Shown: positions 9,010 through 18,159, counted from the first letter of the stretch. The stretch: DNA of 64,000 nt from Clostridium polyendosporum (GCF_018332455.1 NZ_BOPZ01000005.1:111035-175034); one strand, 5' to 3'. Program-made: numbers and translations. The notes: generated from the sequence alone by a model not told the origin.

Positions 9010-10681
9010 AAACTTCATCCCTTCCAACAAGCTCTTTTAACAGTATCTTTACTTCTCCATCCTTATATATGGAATTTACATATTTAAGCCAGTTACTATC
9101 ATCTTTTTCAGGATAATCACCATTTTGTTGATAGCATCTCCATCTAGTTTCTGTTCTAGCTATTAAGTGAGCTATAAGTACCTTTGAAACATATAGTCTG
9201 TCTATTATTTCATAAATAAAAAGTAATTCATGTAAATCTCCAGCTTTAAGTTTTTTGCTTATTTCAATAAGTTCATCAATTCTTCTTTGAGCTATTGAAA
9301 GTTTATTTCTAGTGTATACATAATTTTGAGATATACCTCCGCCATACTCATCCATTATCTTTTGCATAGCTTGTTCTACTTGTTCAATTGTATACAGTTG
9401 GTCATCATTTTCAAAAAAACTATTTATTTCTTCTAGCTTTTGCTCAATCTCTGCTTCATTTAGTAGTTCTAGTTTCACATCTCTTATGTACTGAACAGCA
9501 TCAACTGCTGCTATTTCAGCTTCTGCAAAGCATCCTGTTACATACTTCTTAGGACTTCCACCTGCTACATCTCCTGCTGCATACAGTCCTTTTATTGTAG
9601 TTTTTCTATTAGTATCTACCCAATAGCCACTACCAGTATGGCCACCTACTATATAAGGTTCTGTTCCTTCTATTTCTACATTTTCACTAGATGGTGATGT
9701 ATTGTTTTCCACCCACTTTAGTGTTTGACTAGGAGCCATATTTAAATATGCCTTAAATAAGTCACTTGCCTGTTCCTTACTTATACCTTCAGTCTTTAAA
9801 AAACAAGGTCCATTACCATTTAAGTTTTCCATAACTGTTGAATACAGTCTGTTAATAGTAGTTGGTTTTCCGTACTTTTGTACGTAATATTCTCCCCTAC
9901 CATTTACCTGCTCTGCTTTTACTCCTTGCCCAATGGTTCCTGTTGGAGCTATAGTATCCTTACATCTAAGAGCTATAAATCTCATTTCAAAAGTAGTCAT
10001 CTCTGCACCAGCTCTTATTCCCATAGCATATCCTGACCCTACATTGAAAGGGCTGTACCACATCTTGTGTCTTGAAAATGTAGGATTATTAGGCTTATAT
10101 ATACCTGCTGCTCCTCCAGTTGTGCAAATTACTGCTTTAGAGTGAATTACATAGAATTCTTCTTCTTTAATAGAAAATCCGTAAGCACCAATTACTTTTC
10201 CGTCTTTTACTATATAGTCAATTATGTTCACACCATTTAAAACCTGCACATTATCATGCTTATGTACTTCCTGTGCTAATAGAGGTTTTATGTTTTCTCC
10301 ATTTATCTTTACACTTCTTTTTCCTCTTGTTACATACTTGCCATTCTCATCTTTTAATATCGGCAATCCGCATTCTTCTATCTTTGCAGTAACTTTGTTT
10401 AATCTTTTAGCAATTGAATAAACTAAGTCTTCTCTTACAACTCCTTCAAACTCCCTTTTTACATAATCTACAAAGGATTCTGGAGTTTCCTTTTCAGTAA
10501 TATACGCATTTAATGCATTTACTCCTGCTGCAAGACATCCACTTCTCTTTATATTTGCTTTTTCTGCAATTATCACCTTTGCATCTGTATTCTCTGATAT
10601 AGTGAGAGCAGCATAGCAACCGGCTGCCCCTCCTCCTATAATTAAGACATCACTAGTTAAAACTTTATTTTTTAATTTCAT
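8993..10681 (-). CDS. aprA: Adenylylsulfate reductase alpha-like flavoprotein
   Basis: About 562 aa, succinate-dehydrogenase/fumarate-reductase flavoprotein superfamily. The N-terminal FAD site is VLIIGGGAAGCYAAL, and a second FAD contact is GLYAAGDVAGG. Adjacent sulfate adenylyltransferase and an AprB-like ferredoxin point to reduction of APS to sulfite and AMP rather than another FAD enzyme. The setting with a transporter and CysDN suggests assimilation rather than sulfate respiration. I chose ATG at 10681 (GAGGA eight bases ahead); a TTG at 10702 inside cysC lacks a ribosome binding site. Confidence 0.82.
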   Translation of the reverse strand: MKLKNKVLTSDVLIIGGGAAGCYAALTISENTDAKVIIAEKANIKRSGCLAAGVNALNAYITEKETPESFVDYVKREFEGVVREDLVYSIAKRLNKVTAKIEECGLPILKDENGKYVTRGKRSVKINGENIKPLLAQEVHKHDNVQVLNGVNIIDYIVKDGKVIGAYGFSIKEEEFYVIHSKAVICTTGGAAGIYKPNNPTFSRHKMWYSPFNVGSGYAMGIRAGAEMTTFEMRFIALRCKDTIAPTGTIGQGVKAEQVNGRGEYYVQKYGKPTTINRLYSTVMENLNGNGPCFLKTEGISKEQASDLFKAYLNMAPSQTLKWVENNTSPSSENVEIEGTEPYIVGGHTGSGYWVDTNRKTTIKGLYAAGDVAGGSPKKYVTGCFAEAEIAAVDAVQYIRDVKLELLNEAEIEQKLEEINSFFENDDQLYTIEQVEQAMQKIMDEYGGGISQNYVYTRNKLSIAQRRIDELIEISKKLKAGDLHELLFIYEIIDRLYVSKVLIAHLIARTETRWRCYQQNGDYPEKDDSNWLKYVNSIYKDGEVKILLKELVGRDEVYEHKN

Positions 10682-10685
10682 ATAC

Positions 10686-11279
10686 TTATCCTCGCTTTTC
10701 AAGGTAACTTATAACCTGATCTGCACAATCATCTATAGATTTTAAATAAGTTTGCAAAGTTATTTCAGGATCTAATGGTGCTTCATAACTGGAATCTATA
10801 CCTGTAAAGTTTTTAATTTCTCCATTTCGAGCTTTCTTGTAAATCCCCTTTGGATCTCTTTCTTCACATACTTCAATAGGACAATCTATATATACTTCTA
10901 TAAAATCTTTCCCTAAAAGTTCTCTAATCTTAGCTCTTTCAGCTCTAAAAGGAGATATAAAGGTTACAATAGTTATTACTCCTGTATCAACAAATAATTT
11001 TGATACTTCTCCAATTCTCCTTATATTTTCAACTCTATCCTCATCACTAAATCCAAGATTTGCAGATAATCCATGCCTTATATTGTCTCCATCCAAAATA
11101 TAGGTTAACTTCCCTTTTTCATTAAGTCTTTTTTCTAGTGCAGTTGCTACGGTTGATTTTCCTGAACCAGATAAACCTGTAAACCAAAGTACAACTCCCT
11201 TTTGATCTAAAAGTTTTTCTCTATTCTCTCTATTAACCTTAGTCTCATGCCAAACAATATTATTATTTACCTCTCCCAT
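10686..11279 (-). CDS. cysC: Adenylylsulfate kinase
   Basis: 197 aa, full-length APS kinase that makes PAPS from APS and ATP. All usual motifs are intact: P-loop GLSGSGKS (35-42), [18 protein letters not shown], and the lid region [18 protein letters not shown]. It is the first gene of the sulfur operon, 4 nt before aprA. Its integrity contrasts with the degraded kinase-like domain fused to CysN. The start is ATG with GAGGTGG upstream. Confidence 0.94.
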   Translation of the reverse strand: MGEVNNNIVWHETKVNRENREKLLDQKGVVLWFTGLSGSGKSTVATALEKRLNEKGKLTYILDGDNIRHGLSANLGFSDEDRVENIRRIGEVSKLFVDTGVITIVTFISPFRAERAKIRELLGKDFIEVYIDCPIEVCEERDPKGIYKKARNGEIKNFTGIDSSYEAPLDPEITLQTYLKSIDDCADQVISYLEKRG

Positions 11280-11371
11280 AAAACCACCTCAAATCAAATA
11301 CTTTTACTTATTTTCAATAACTAATAATTTATGTCCATTAAAATTTATATCTACTCTTCTGCCTTGTTTAA

Positions 11372-11394
11372 TTTCCTACCATTCTTATAGGAAA
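11372..11394 (-). promoter_or_regulatory. Candidate operator of the sulfur operon (TTTCCTA-N9-TAGGAAA)
   Basis: A perfect 7-bp inverted repeat with a 9-bp spacer lies just downstream of the predicted transcription start and about 93 bp before cysC. Its position would suit a repressor. An Rrf2/CymR-type cysteine regulator is a reasonable guess, from operon function only. Confidence 0.45.
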
Positions 11395-11412
11395 ACTTAT
11401 GTTTATGGCATT

Positions 11413-11441
11413 ATAATATCATTTCCAATCATCAATGTCAA
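11413..11441 (-). promoter_or_regulatory. SigA promoter of the sulfur operon
   Basis: On the minus strand a consensus -35 TTGACA (11436-11441) and a -10 TATTAT (11413-11418) are 17 bp apart. Transcription would start near 11406, giving a leader of about 125 nt before cysC. Confidence 0.75.
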
Positions 11442-11557
11442 CCTAGTAAATACACATCGGCTAAACTTTACAATTAGTTAACAAAAACAACCTACCATTG
11501 ATAATCTATTATCTTATCTATCTAGACTTAACTAAAAATAAACATTATTTAAAATAA

Positions 11558-11659
11558 CTCTAAGCAGGCATCGAGCCTACTTAAGGTACACAATCAGTTG
11601 TGAAGTTATGTATCTATAGATTAAGTGAGATTTCACTTCATGAAATGACAGCAAAAAAG
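11558..11659 (+). repeat. Composite intergenic repeat, copy C (family I with a type II module inside)
   Basis: The left module (11558-11585) has AGGCATCGAGCCT. It is followed by a type II left module (AATCAGTTGTGAAGTTATG, from 11592), then the shared hairpin 2 (GATTTCACTTCATGAAAT) and tail GACAGCAAA. The tail ends seven bases before the A-run of the next terminator. Confidence 0.65.
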
Positions 11660-11665
11660 AGCAAC

Positions 11666-11702
11666 AAAAAAAGATGCCTGATTTATTTAGGCATCTTTTT
11701 TT
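11666..11702. terminator. Terminator after the minJ-like gene
   Basis: AAAAAAAGATGCC (11666-11678) pairs with GGCATCTTTTTTT (11690-11702). T-runs on both strands make it potentially bidirectional. It ends 1 nt from the stop codon of the minus-strand gene. Confidence 0.9.
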
Positions 11703-11703
11703 G

Positions 11704-12975
11704 TTACTCACCTTTATTTTTAAGCTTATCCAAAATTTCGTTAAAATCTTTTTTATCTAGATTAATAATATCTTCAGTTTTTACCATCTTAGGCACAAGC
11801 ACAACACCTATTCTTTTGTTTTCATTCGCTCTTAGACTATAGCTTGTGATATGACCTTTTCTATCTCTTATTTTCATTTCCATATCTAAATAACTTTCTT
11901 TTATTCGATTGTAAGCATCTATCTCACTAAGAACCTTTTCTTCATTAATTTCTATTACCTTATCTCCACTTTTTATACCCGCTTGAAAGGCTGGTGAGTT
12001 TGGTGCAACTTCTAAAATAGCAATTCCATCATCATCACTTATATAAAGCGGATTATCTTTTTCCTCCAGCTTATTTTGTAATATGATCATTAACTCATGA
12101 GTTAATGGCACAATTATAACTGCTACAAGCTGCCCAGCTACACCAATCTTACCAAGCTGAGCTACTGCAATCATAAGCAATCCATAGATAGCAGTTAAAA
12201 TTCCTGAAGTATATATCTTTTCTTTTTTGCTTTTAGTAAACGTCACTGAGGCATATCCTAAAACACCATAAAAAGGCATTAATGTAATTATAGCCATTGC
12301 TATAGCTTTTATGTAAGAAGGGCTTTGAATCAGTGGCCACCATGATGGATTTCCTATCTGTTCTGTAGCTACATCAGCAGTACCTGTTACTATTAATATT
12401 ACTGATACAGGTATTGCCCAATATCTTTTAAATGCAAACCCGCCAAGTATTTTCCCATCCTTATTTGTAAAGACAGGAATTGACCCTCTAGCTCCATCAG
12501 CTATAATTAATAGGCCTTCTATAAAGTGAAGTACTCCAACAAAAGTTATTAGTGAAATTATATTTACATTAATTAAGGCTTGTGTTCCTAAAGATGCATA
12601 AGCACTATTTAAGCCAATAGAAATTAAGCCAAGTATTGATGAAGAATAAGCAAAGCAAAAAAATCTTGGCTTATAAAACATCAACAATAGTGATATCATA
12701 AAAAGAATTTCTATACCTGAGTTTTCATCGAATATTACTCCTAAATATGTAAGCATTATGCTTCCTATAGCTCCTGCAAAAATTCCCAGTACTAATTGAG
12801 ATAGTGTAAGTTCTAGGGAAGAGTTAAAACTCTCCCCAATAATCATTTTTTGTACAAATGACGTTTTTTTATTCTGAAGATAAAACATTACCCCAATTAT
12901 TATTAAAACAAAAGCATATGAAGGCCCCACAATTGCATAAGCTACGGATCTTAGTGTATGTATTGCTAAATCCAT
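11704..12975 (-). CDS. minJ: MinJ-like polytopic membrane protein with C-terminal PDZ domain
   Basis: 423 aa. About 8-10 hydrophobic segments fill residues 10-310, followed by a PDZ domain (about 312-400, AILEVAPNSPAFQAGIKSGD). The gene order ftsE-ftsX-ctpB-this gene matches the Bacillus order in which MinJ follows CtpB. MinJ is a polar scaffold linking DivIVA to the Min system. The call rests on topology plus position, not on tested function. The ATG start follows AGGAGG. It starts 14 nt after ctpB. Confidence 0.72.
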   Translation of the reverse strand: MDLAIHTLRSVAYAIVGPSYAFVLIIIGVMFYLQNKKTSFVQKMIIGESFNSSLELTLSQLVLGIFAGAIGSIMLTYLGVIFDENSGIEILFMISLLLMFYKPRFFCFAYSSSILGLISIGLNSAYASLGTQALINVNIISLITFVGVLHFIEGLLIIADGARGSIPVFTNKDGKILGGFAFKRYWAIPVSVILIVTGTADVATEQIGNPSWWPLIQSPSYIKAIAMAIITLMPFYGVLGYASVTFTKSKKEKIYTSGILTAIYGLLMIAVAQLGKIGVAGQLVAVIIVPLTHELMIILQNKLEEKDNPLYISDDDGIAILEVAPNSPAFQAGIKSGDKVIEINEEKVLSEIDAYNRIKESYLDMEMKIRDRKGHITSYSLRANENKRIGVVLVPKMVKTEDIINLDKKDFNEILDKLKNKGE

Positions 12976-12989
12976 GTGGATAAGTCCTC

Positions 12990-14246
12990 CTATTTTATTT
13001 TTTCATTTATTATCTCTAAGGCTTTATTGAACTGTGGATCCTCTCCTCTATTATAAGACTTAGATAGTAACTCTTTTGGATAATCAACCTCAACATCTGG
13101 TTTTATACCCTTCTTATGAATATTCTCTCCGTTTGGAGTATAGTATTTTGATATAGTAACTTTTAGCGCTGTACCATCTGTCTTATCTGGAAGGACTACC
13201 TGAACTACTCCTTTTCCAAACGTTGTTTTTCCTACTAATGTTCCTATCTTATAATCTCTTATAGCACCTGAAACAATTTCTGAGGCACTAGCTGATCCCT
13301 CATTTACTAAAACAACTAATGGCATACCTATAGCTATTCCACCCTTAGAATTACTTTTATTCTCAGTTTTATACTTATCTATTGTTGAAACAACAGTCTT
13401 TCCTTTTGGTATAAAGTTAGATACCACATCAACACATTCATTTAGATATCCACCTGGATTTCCTCTAAGATCTAGAATTAATGCCTTCATCCCTTTATCC
13501 TCAAGTTCCTTAAGTTTCTTTTGGAAATCTTTTGCGGTTTCCTGTTCAAAACCATTTATTTGTATGTAGCCTATTGTTTTATCAACAATCTCACCTTTAA
13601 CAGAGATCATTTTTATTACATCTCTCATAACCTTTACATCAAAAGTTCCTTTTCCTTCTCTTGAAATAGCTAGTTTAACCTCAGCCTTCTCTTTCCCTTT
13701 CATTAAGGAAATAGCTTTATCTAACTCTTTTCCTGATACATCAGTGTCATTAACCTTAAGTATTACGTCACCTGGAATTATACCAGCTTTTTCTGCAGGT
13801 GATCCCTCAATAGGAGCTACAACTGTAACCTTATCATCCTTAACTCCTACTTGAAGTCCTAAACCCATATAACTACCTTCACTTTTCTCCTCAAAGTCTT
13901 CATACTCCTTCTTACTCATAAATACAGTATAAGGATCATTTAATGAAGCAGTCATACCTTTTATAGCGCCTTCTACAAGCTGATCTTCATCAATATTACC
14001 ATCGTAGTATTTATATAAAGTACTTCGAACATCAAATAACTTCTTAAACTTTGAAACATCATTTATTCCTTGCAAAGATTTTGCAACATCTGTATCTGCA
14101 GCTGCTGGAGTAAAACCTTTTAAAGCCAAAGCATTTCCTACGTAAAAGGAGCTTGCATTAGTTACTACAAAAACAAGTACTATAAGAAGTACACTCCCAA
14201 TCTTTTTCAGGTTATGCTTTTTTCCCTCTTCATTCTCCTTGTTCAT
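12990..14246 (-). CDS. ctpB: S41-family carboxyl-terminal processing protease
   Basis: 418 aa from the chosen ATG. It has one N-terminal membrane anchor (about 14-38), a PDZ domain (about 115-200, APIEGSPAEKAGIIPGD) and an S41 protease core. The catalytic Ser is in NEGSASASEIVSGA and the Lys in KTTFGKGVVQ; the RGNPGGYL strand is also present. Family members cleave envelope or sporulation proteins outside the membrane. A GTG at 14255 is possible, but ATG at 14246 has AAGGGTG six bases ahead. It sits between ftsX and the minJ-like gene. Confidence 0.92.
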   Translation of the reverse strand: MNKENEEGKKHNLKKIGSVLLIVLVFVVTNASSFYVGNALALKGFTPAAADTDVAKSLQGINDVSKFKKLFDVRSTLYKYYDGNIDEDQLVEGAIKGMTASLNDPYTVFMSKKEYEDFEEKSEGSYMGLGLQVGVKDDKVTVVAPIEGSPAEKAGIIPGDVILKVNDTDVSGKELDKAISLMKGKEKAEVKLAISREGKGTFDVKVMRDVIKMISVKGEIVDKTIGYIQINGFEQETAKDFQKKLKELEDKGMKALILDLRGNPGGYLNECVDVVSNFIPKGKTVVSTIDKYKTENKSNSKGGIAIGMPLVVLVNEGSASASEIVSGAIRDYKIGTLVGKTTFGKGVVQVVLPDKTDGTALKVTISKYYTPNGENIHKKGIKPDVEVDYPKELLSKSYNRGEDPQFNKALEIINEKIK

Positions 14247-14273
14247 TAGATTCACCCTTTCTAAAGTAACTAA

Positions 14274-14370
14274 AGATAAACAAGTTCAATCTTAAAGAAA
14301 TTTGAGAAAATATCTTTACTTAAATGTTTTTTCTCAAAAATTCTAAGTCTGATTGTAAACTTGTTTATCT
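14274..14370. repeat. 97-bp nested inverted repeat between ftsX and ctpB
   Basis: The outer arms AGATAAACAAGTT (14274-14286) and AACTTGTTTATCT (14358-14370) are perfect over 13 bp. An inner pair TTTGAGAAAA (14301-14310) and TTTTCTCAAA (14329-14338) is perfect over 10 bp. Between them AATC/GATT also pair. It could be a small MITE-like insertion or an mRNA structure within the operon. Confidence 0.6.
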
Positions 14371-14427
14371 ATCTAGCCTTATATTTATATTCTTATCTTA
14401 TTAAATTATTCTATTCTTACTTTATGA

Positions 14428-15318
14428 TTATACTACCAGGAACTTCCTTAAGGCAATTATACTACCAAATATACCTATAATTGTTCCAGAAAGGATGAAC
14501 TGCCATGACATTGTTGAAAGTACATATATTGGAGACATTAATTGAACTGTAAATAAGTTTACAGTAATTTTTTCATATACTCCCTTATATGCAAAATAAA
14601 GTGCTATGTCTGATAAGATAGCTCCTACCACTCCAATTGTTATACCTTCAAGTATAAATGGCCATCTTATAAACCAGTCTGTTGCTCCCACAAATTTCAT
14701 TATTCCAACTTCTCTTCTTCTTGAATATACTGTTAATTTTATTGTGTTTACTATAAGGAATAATGATACGAATATTAATATAATAAATATAGCTACACCA
14801 ACCCATCTAACTGTTTTGGCAAAGGAAGCAATCTTATCTATTAATTCTTGATCATTACCTACACTTTCAACACCATTCATGTCTTTTACTGTATCGGATA
14901 CAGTCTTTGAATCGTCCGGCGTATTAAGTTTTACTACAAAGGAACTTGGAAGAGGATTATTCTTATCATCATATCCTTCTAAAATACTTGCATTGTCATT
15001 AAGCTGCTGCTTGAATCTACTAAGTGCTTCTTGCTTTGATTCAAAAACTACATCCTTAACTCCATTAGTATCTTTAAGTTTGGTTTCCACATTCTGTTGA
15101 TCACTTGTACTTATATTATCTTTTAAGAATACTTTTATCTCAACCTTTGATTCTACATCTTTAACACCTATATTTATGTTAATAGCTGTTAGTAAGAAAA
15201 CTCCAAAAACAAATAATGTAGCAAGAACAGTTGCCATCGAAGCCAAACTTATAGTTGAATTTCTTTTTAAGCTCTTAAAGGCATCTGAAATGAAATATTT
15301 ACATGTACTAATCTTCAT
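14428..15318 (-). CDS. ftsX: Cell-division ABC transporter-like permease FtsX
   Basis: 296 aa. One N-terminal membrane helix (about 21-45) is followed by an extracellular loop (about 50-165) and three C-terminal helices, the FtsX layout. The cytosolic stretch SRRREVGIMKFVGATDWFIRWPF is the typical coupling region. With FtsE it transmits ATP hydrolysis across the membrane to switch on cell-wall hydrolases. It overlaps the ftsE stop by 11 nt, so the two are translationally coupled. Confidence 0.94.
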   Translation of the reverse strand: MKISTCKYFISDAFKSLKRNSTISLASMATVLATLFVFGVFLLTAININIGVKDVESKVEIKVFLKDNISTSDQQNVETKLKDTNGVKDVVFESKQEALSRFKQQLNDNASILEGYDDKNNPLPSSFVVKLNTPDDSKTVSDTVKDMNGVESVGNDQELIDKIASFAKTVRWVGVAIFIILIFVSLFLIVNTIKLTVYSRRREVGIMKFVGATDWFIRWPFILEGITIGVVGAILSDIALYFAYKGVYEKITVNLFTVQLMSPIYVLSTMSWQFILSGTIIGIFGSIIALRKFLVV

Positions 15319-15994
15319 AGATATATCTACCTCTCTTTTCGTCTCTTACTATTGTACCTTTCTCTATTGCAATAACCCTCTTCTCCATTTCATTAACTAT
15401 TTCCTTTGCATGAGTTGCCATAACTACAGTAGTGCCAGCCTTATTTATGTCATCGATAATACCCATGATGTCCTTTGCTGTTTCTGGATCAAGGTTTCCT
15501 GTAGGCTCATCAGCAATAAGCACTTGAGGATTATTAACTATAGCTCTTGCTATTGAAACTCTTTGTTGTTCTCCCCCCGAAAGTTGATTCGGGAACATCT
15601 TATACTTATCTGATAACCCCACTAATGCTAATACTAAAGGTACTCTTTTTCTTATTTCTTTTGGTGGTGCTCCTACAACTCTCATAGCAAAAGCAACATT
15701 TTCATAAATATTAAGAGTAGGTATAAGCCTAAAATCTTGAAAAACCATACCTATCTTTCTTCTATAAAAAGGTATTTGTTTTCTTTTTATAGCAGAAAGA
15801 TCAGTACTTTCCATCAGGATTTGTCCTGAACTTGGTTCAACTTCCTTAAGAAGCATTTTTATAAAAGTTGATTTACCAGCTCCACTTGGTCCAACTAAAA
15901 AAACAAATTCTCCTTGTTTAATTTGCACATTTACATCGCTAAGAGCTTGTACATCACTCTTATAAACTTTGCTAACATTTTTAAATTCTATCAT
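15308..15994 (-). CDS. ftsE: Cell-division ATP-binding protein FtsE
   Basis: 228 aa ABC ATPase with Walker A GPSGAGKST, signature LSGGEQQRVSIARAI, Walker B VLIADEPTGNLD and H-loop MATHAKEI, all close to the FtsE consensus. It is the first gene of ftsE-ftsX-ctpB-minJ. The 295 bp upstream (15995-16289) hold no gene, only AT-rich promoter DNA and the terminator of the YitT gene. Confidence 0.95.
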   Translation of the reverse strand: MIEFKNVSKVYKSDVQALSDVNVQIKQGEFVFLVGPSGAGKSTFIKMLLKEVEPSSGQILMESTDLSAIKRKQIPFYRRKIGMVFQDFRLIPTLNIYENVAFAMRVVGAPPKEIRKRVPLVLALVGLSDKYKMFPNQLSGGEQQRVSIARAIVNNPQVLIADEPTGNLDPETAKDIMGIIDDINKAGTTVVMATHAKEIVNEMEKRVIAIEKGTIVRDEKRGRYIYED

Positions 15995-16244
15995 ATAAAC
16001 AACTCCTTAAAAGTGTTTTTTCGACTGTAAGACATTTTTTAGTCTATTAATATACAAATTAATTATAACATATGTGTCAAATGTATAAAGTTTAATTTTA
16101 TGAACTCTTTATTAACTTCCTCAAAGAATTAAATACAATTGGTATGCCATAATGAACAATTTATGATACTTGTAACAATTATTTTTACTTAATTTCTTAA
16201 ATTTTCTAATAAAAAAATACACATTAATTTAATAAAAAGTTATT

Positions 16245-16291
16245 AAGGTAGTATCCTCTAATTAGTCTATCAAATTAGAGGATACTACCTT
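16245..16291 (-). terminator. Very strong hairpin terminator of the YitT array
   Basis: A perfect 19-bp stem (16245-16263 with 16273-16291) has a 9-nt loop. Its right arm includes bases of the stop codon of the last YitT gene. On the minus strand it is followed by AATAACTTTTTATT. Confidence 0.8.
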
Positions 16292-17135
16292 ATTCCACCC
16301 ACTCCTTGAAGCCTTCTCCCAGAACCTCCCTTGTATCAGTTACGGTCATAAAAGCTCCTGGGTCAAGTTCTTTTATTTTATTTTTTAGTAGTATAAATTG
16401 CCTTCTATTAATAACAGCATAAATCATTGTTGTTTTTTCTTTTGTATAGGCTCCCTTTCCATCAATAAAAGTGCACCCTCTTATTAAATCATCGATAATA
16501 AATTGTGCTATTTCTTCACTCTTAGTGCTTATAACAAAAACAGTCTTGCAAAGATTAAATCCTTCTATAACCTTATCAATAAGTGTTCCTGTTATAAATA
16601 CACTTATAAGTCCAAACATTCCCTTTTCTACACCAAAAGCATACACTGCTAAAAGAGTTACAATAAAATCTGTTATGAGAAGGGATCTTCCTATATCAAT
16701 ATGAAAATATTTATTAAGTACTTTTGCAACAATAGAAGTACCTCCAGTTGATGAATTATTGTTAAATATTATAGCTAATCCTACCGATTGAATAGCACTC
16801 CCAAAAACTGCTACCAAAACTAGGTTATCTGTTATAGGTGTAGGTTTTACAAAACTATCAAAAAACCAAAGAAGTACAGAAAGACCAAATGTAGCATAAA
16901 TGCTCTTAGTTCCAAAGCCTCCACCTATTAATAAAAAAGCTAAAGCAAACAATACTATATTTAAAATAATCATTAATGCTCCAGCAGAAATTCCTGTAAG
17001 CTTGTTAATAACAATAGCAAACCCTGCTATTCCTCCTGCTGCTACACCATTAGGATAAAATAAATATTCAAGGGAAATTGTAATTAGAACCATCCCTATA
17101 GTGATAAAAATATACTGCTTAATAATATTTTTCAT
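16290..17135 (-). CDS. YitT-family membrane protein (third of three in tandem)
   Basis: 281 aa. The N-terminal half (1-190) is a DUF161-type membrane domain of about five or six helices, starting with a family-typical NGVAAGGIAGFAIVIN. The C-terminal 90 residues are the soluble DUF2179 domain, with GCTFIDGKGAYT and DPGAFMTVTD...EVLGEGF. Function is unknown in the family. The ribosome binding site is weak. The 116-bp leader holds the palindrome ACTTATATAAGT (17165-17176). It is the last of the array. Confidence 0.85.
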   Translation of the reverse strand: MKNIIKQYIFITIGMVLITISLEYLFYPNGVAAGGIAGFAIVINKLTGISAGALMIILNIVLFALAFLLIGGGFGTKSIYATFGLSVLLWFFDSFVKPTPITDNLVLVAVFGSAIQSVGLAIIFNNNSSTGGTSIVAKVLNKYFHIDIGRSLLITDFIVTLLAVYAFGVEKGMFGLISVFITGTLIDKVIEGFNLCKTVFVISTKSEEIAQFIIDDLIRGCTFIDGKGAYTKEKTTMIYAVINRRQFILLKNKIKELDPGAFMTVTDTREVLGEGFKEWVE

Positions 17136-17251
17136 TTACTTATGCCTCTCTGTGAACTACCTCCACTTATATAAGTAGATGGCTTCATCGTCACTACGCT
17201 CACCTTAGAGAATAATGCGAGTATTTCGTCCATTAAGGTTAAAAAGACCTC

Positions 17252-18106
17252 TTATATATTATCAAACTCTTTAAATCCTTCCCCTAATACTTCATACACT
17301 TCTCCAACAGTAATAAATGCTTTTGGATCTATTTCTCTTATAAATTCTCTAAGTTTAATAAACTCTGTTCTTCCTAGAACAGCATATAGTACAACAGTTT
17401 CATCTCCAGTATATCCTCCAACACCTTTTAAAAGAGTACATCCTCTTTCAAGCTTATGAATAATATACTCACTTATTTCTTTATTTTTAGAACTCATTAT
17501 AGTAACTTCCTTACAGATATTAAAGCCTTCTATTACTCTATCAATAGCTAATCCATTAAGTATTACACAAAGAAGAGCATAAAGCCCTATATCCAAACCA
17601 AATGTTATTGCTGCTAAAAGGGTTACTATAAAATCTACCATTAAAAGAGACTTTCCTATGTCAGAATGAAAAAACTTATTTAAAATTTTAGCTAATATGT
17701 CTGTTCCTCCTGTAGATGCATTAACATTAAATATGATAGCCATCCCTATAGCTGATAAAAAAGTTCCAAAAATAGACGCAATAATTAAGTCTTTTGATAA
17801 TGCTATTGGATTTAGGACCTTTTCAATAAACCATAAGACAAAAGAAAGACCAAAGGAAGCATAAATGGTTTTTGCTCCAAAATTCCCCCCTATAAATATA
17901 AAAGCAATTACAAAGAGAATAAGGTTCATAACCAACACTAAAACTCCAGTAGTTAAAAAAGGCATATAATGATTTATGACTATGGCAAGACCCGTTACTC
18001 CTCCCGCCGCTAAATTATTAGGTACAAAAAAGTACTCAACTGATATAGCTACTAATATAATTCCTATGGTAATTAAACTATAGTCTTTAAGCAGTTTAGC
18101 TGACAT
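17252..18106 (-). CDS. YitT-family membrane protein (second of three)
   Basis: 284 aa from the chosen start, with the same DUF161 plus DUF2179 layout as its neighbours. NLAAGGVTGLAIVIN is near the N-terminus and GCTLLKGVGGYT...GEVYEVLGEGF at the C-terminus. A longer frame begins at 18133, but ATG at 18106 has AGAAGGG seven bases ahead, while the upstream ATG has none. It starts 53 nt after the preceding paralogue. Role unknown. Confidence 0.84.
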   Translation of the reverse strand: MSAKLLKDYSLITIGIILVAISVEYFFVPNNLAAGGVTGLAIVINHYMPFLTTGVLVLVMNLILFVIAFIFIGGNFGAKTIYASFGLSFVLWFIEKVLNPIALSKDLIIASIFGTFLSAIGMAIIFNVNASTGGTDILAKILNKFFHSDIGKSLLMVDFIVTLLAAITFGLDIGLYALLCVILNGLAIDRVIEGFNICKEVTIMSSKNKEISEYIIHKLERGCTLLKGVGGYTGDETVVLYAVLGRTEFIKLREFIREIDPKAFITVGEVYEVLGEGFKEFDNI

Positions 18107-18159
18107 GGTTTTCCCTTCTTTCTCAATAATCATTTTTATCTTTTCACAAAATATACTTT

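Noticed and set aside
12975..12983. DnaA-box match TGTGGATAA at the minJ-like start codon
   Set aside because: Single isolated 9-mer formed by the start codon and ribosome-binding spacer; expected by chance in AT-rich DNA.
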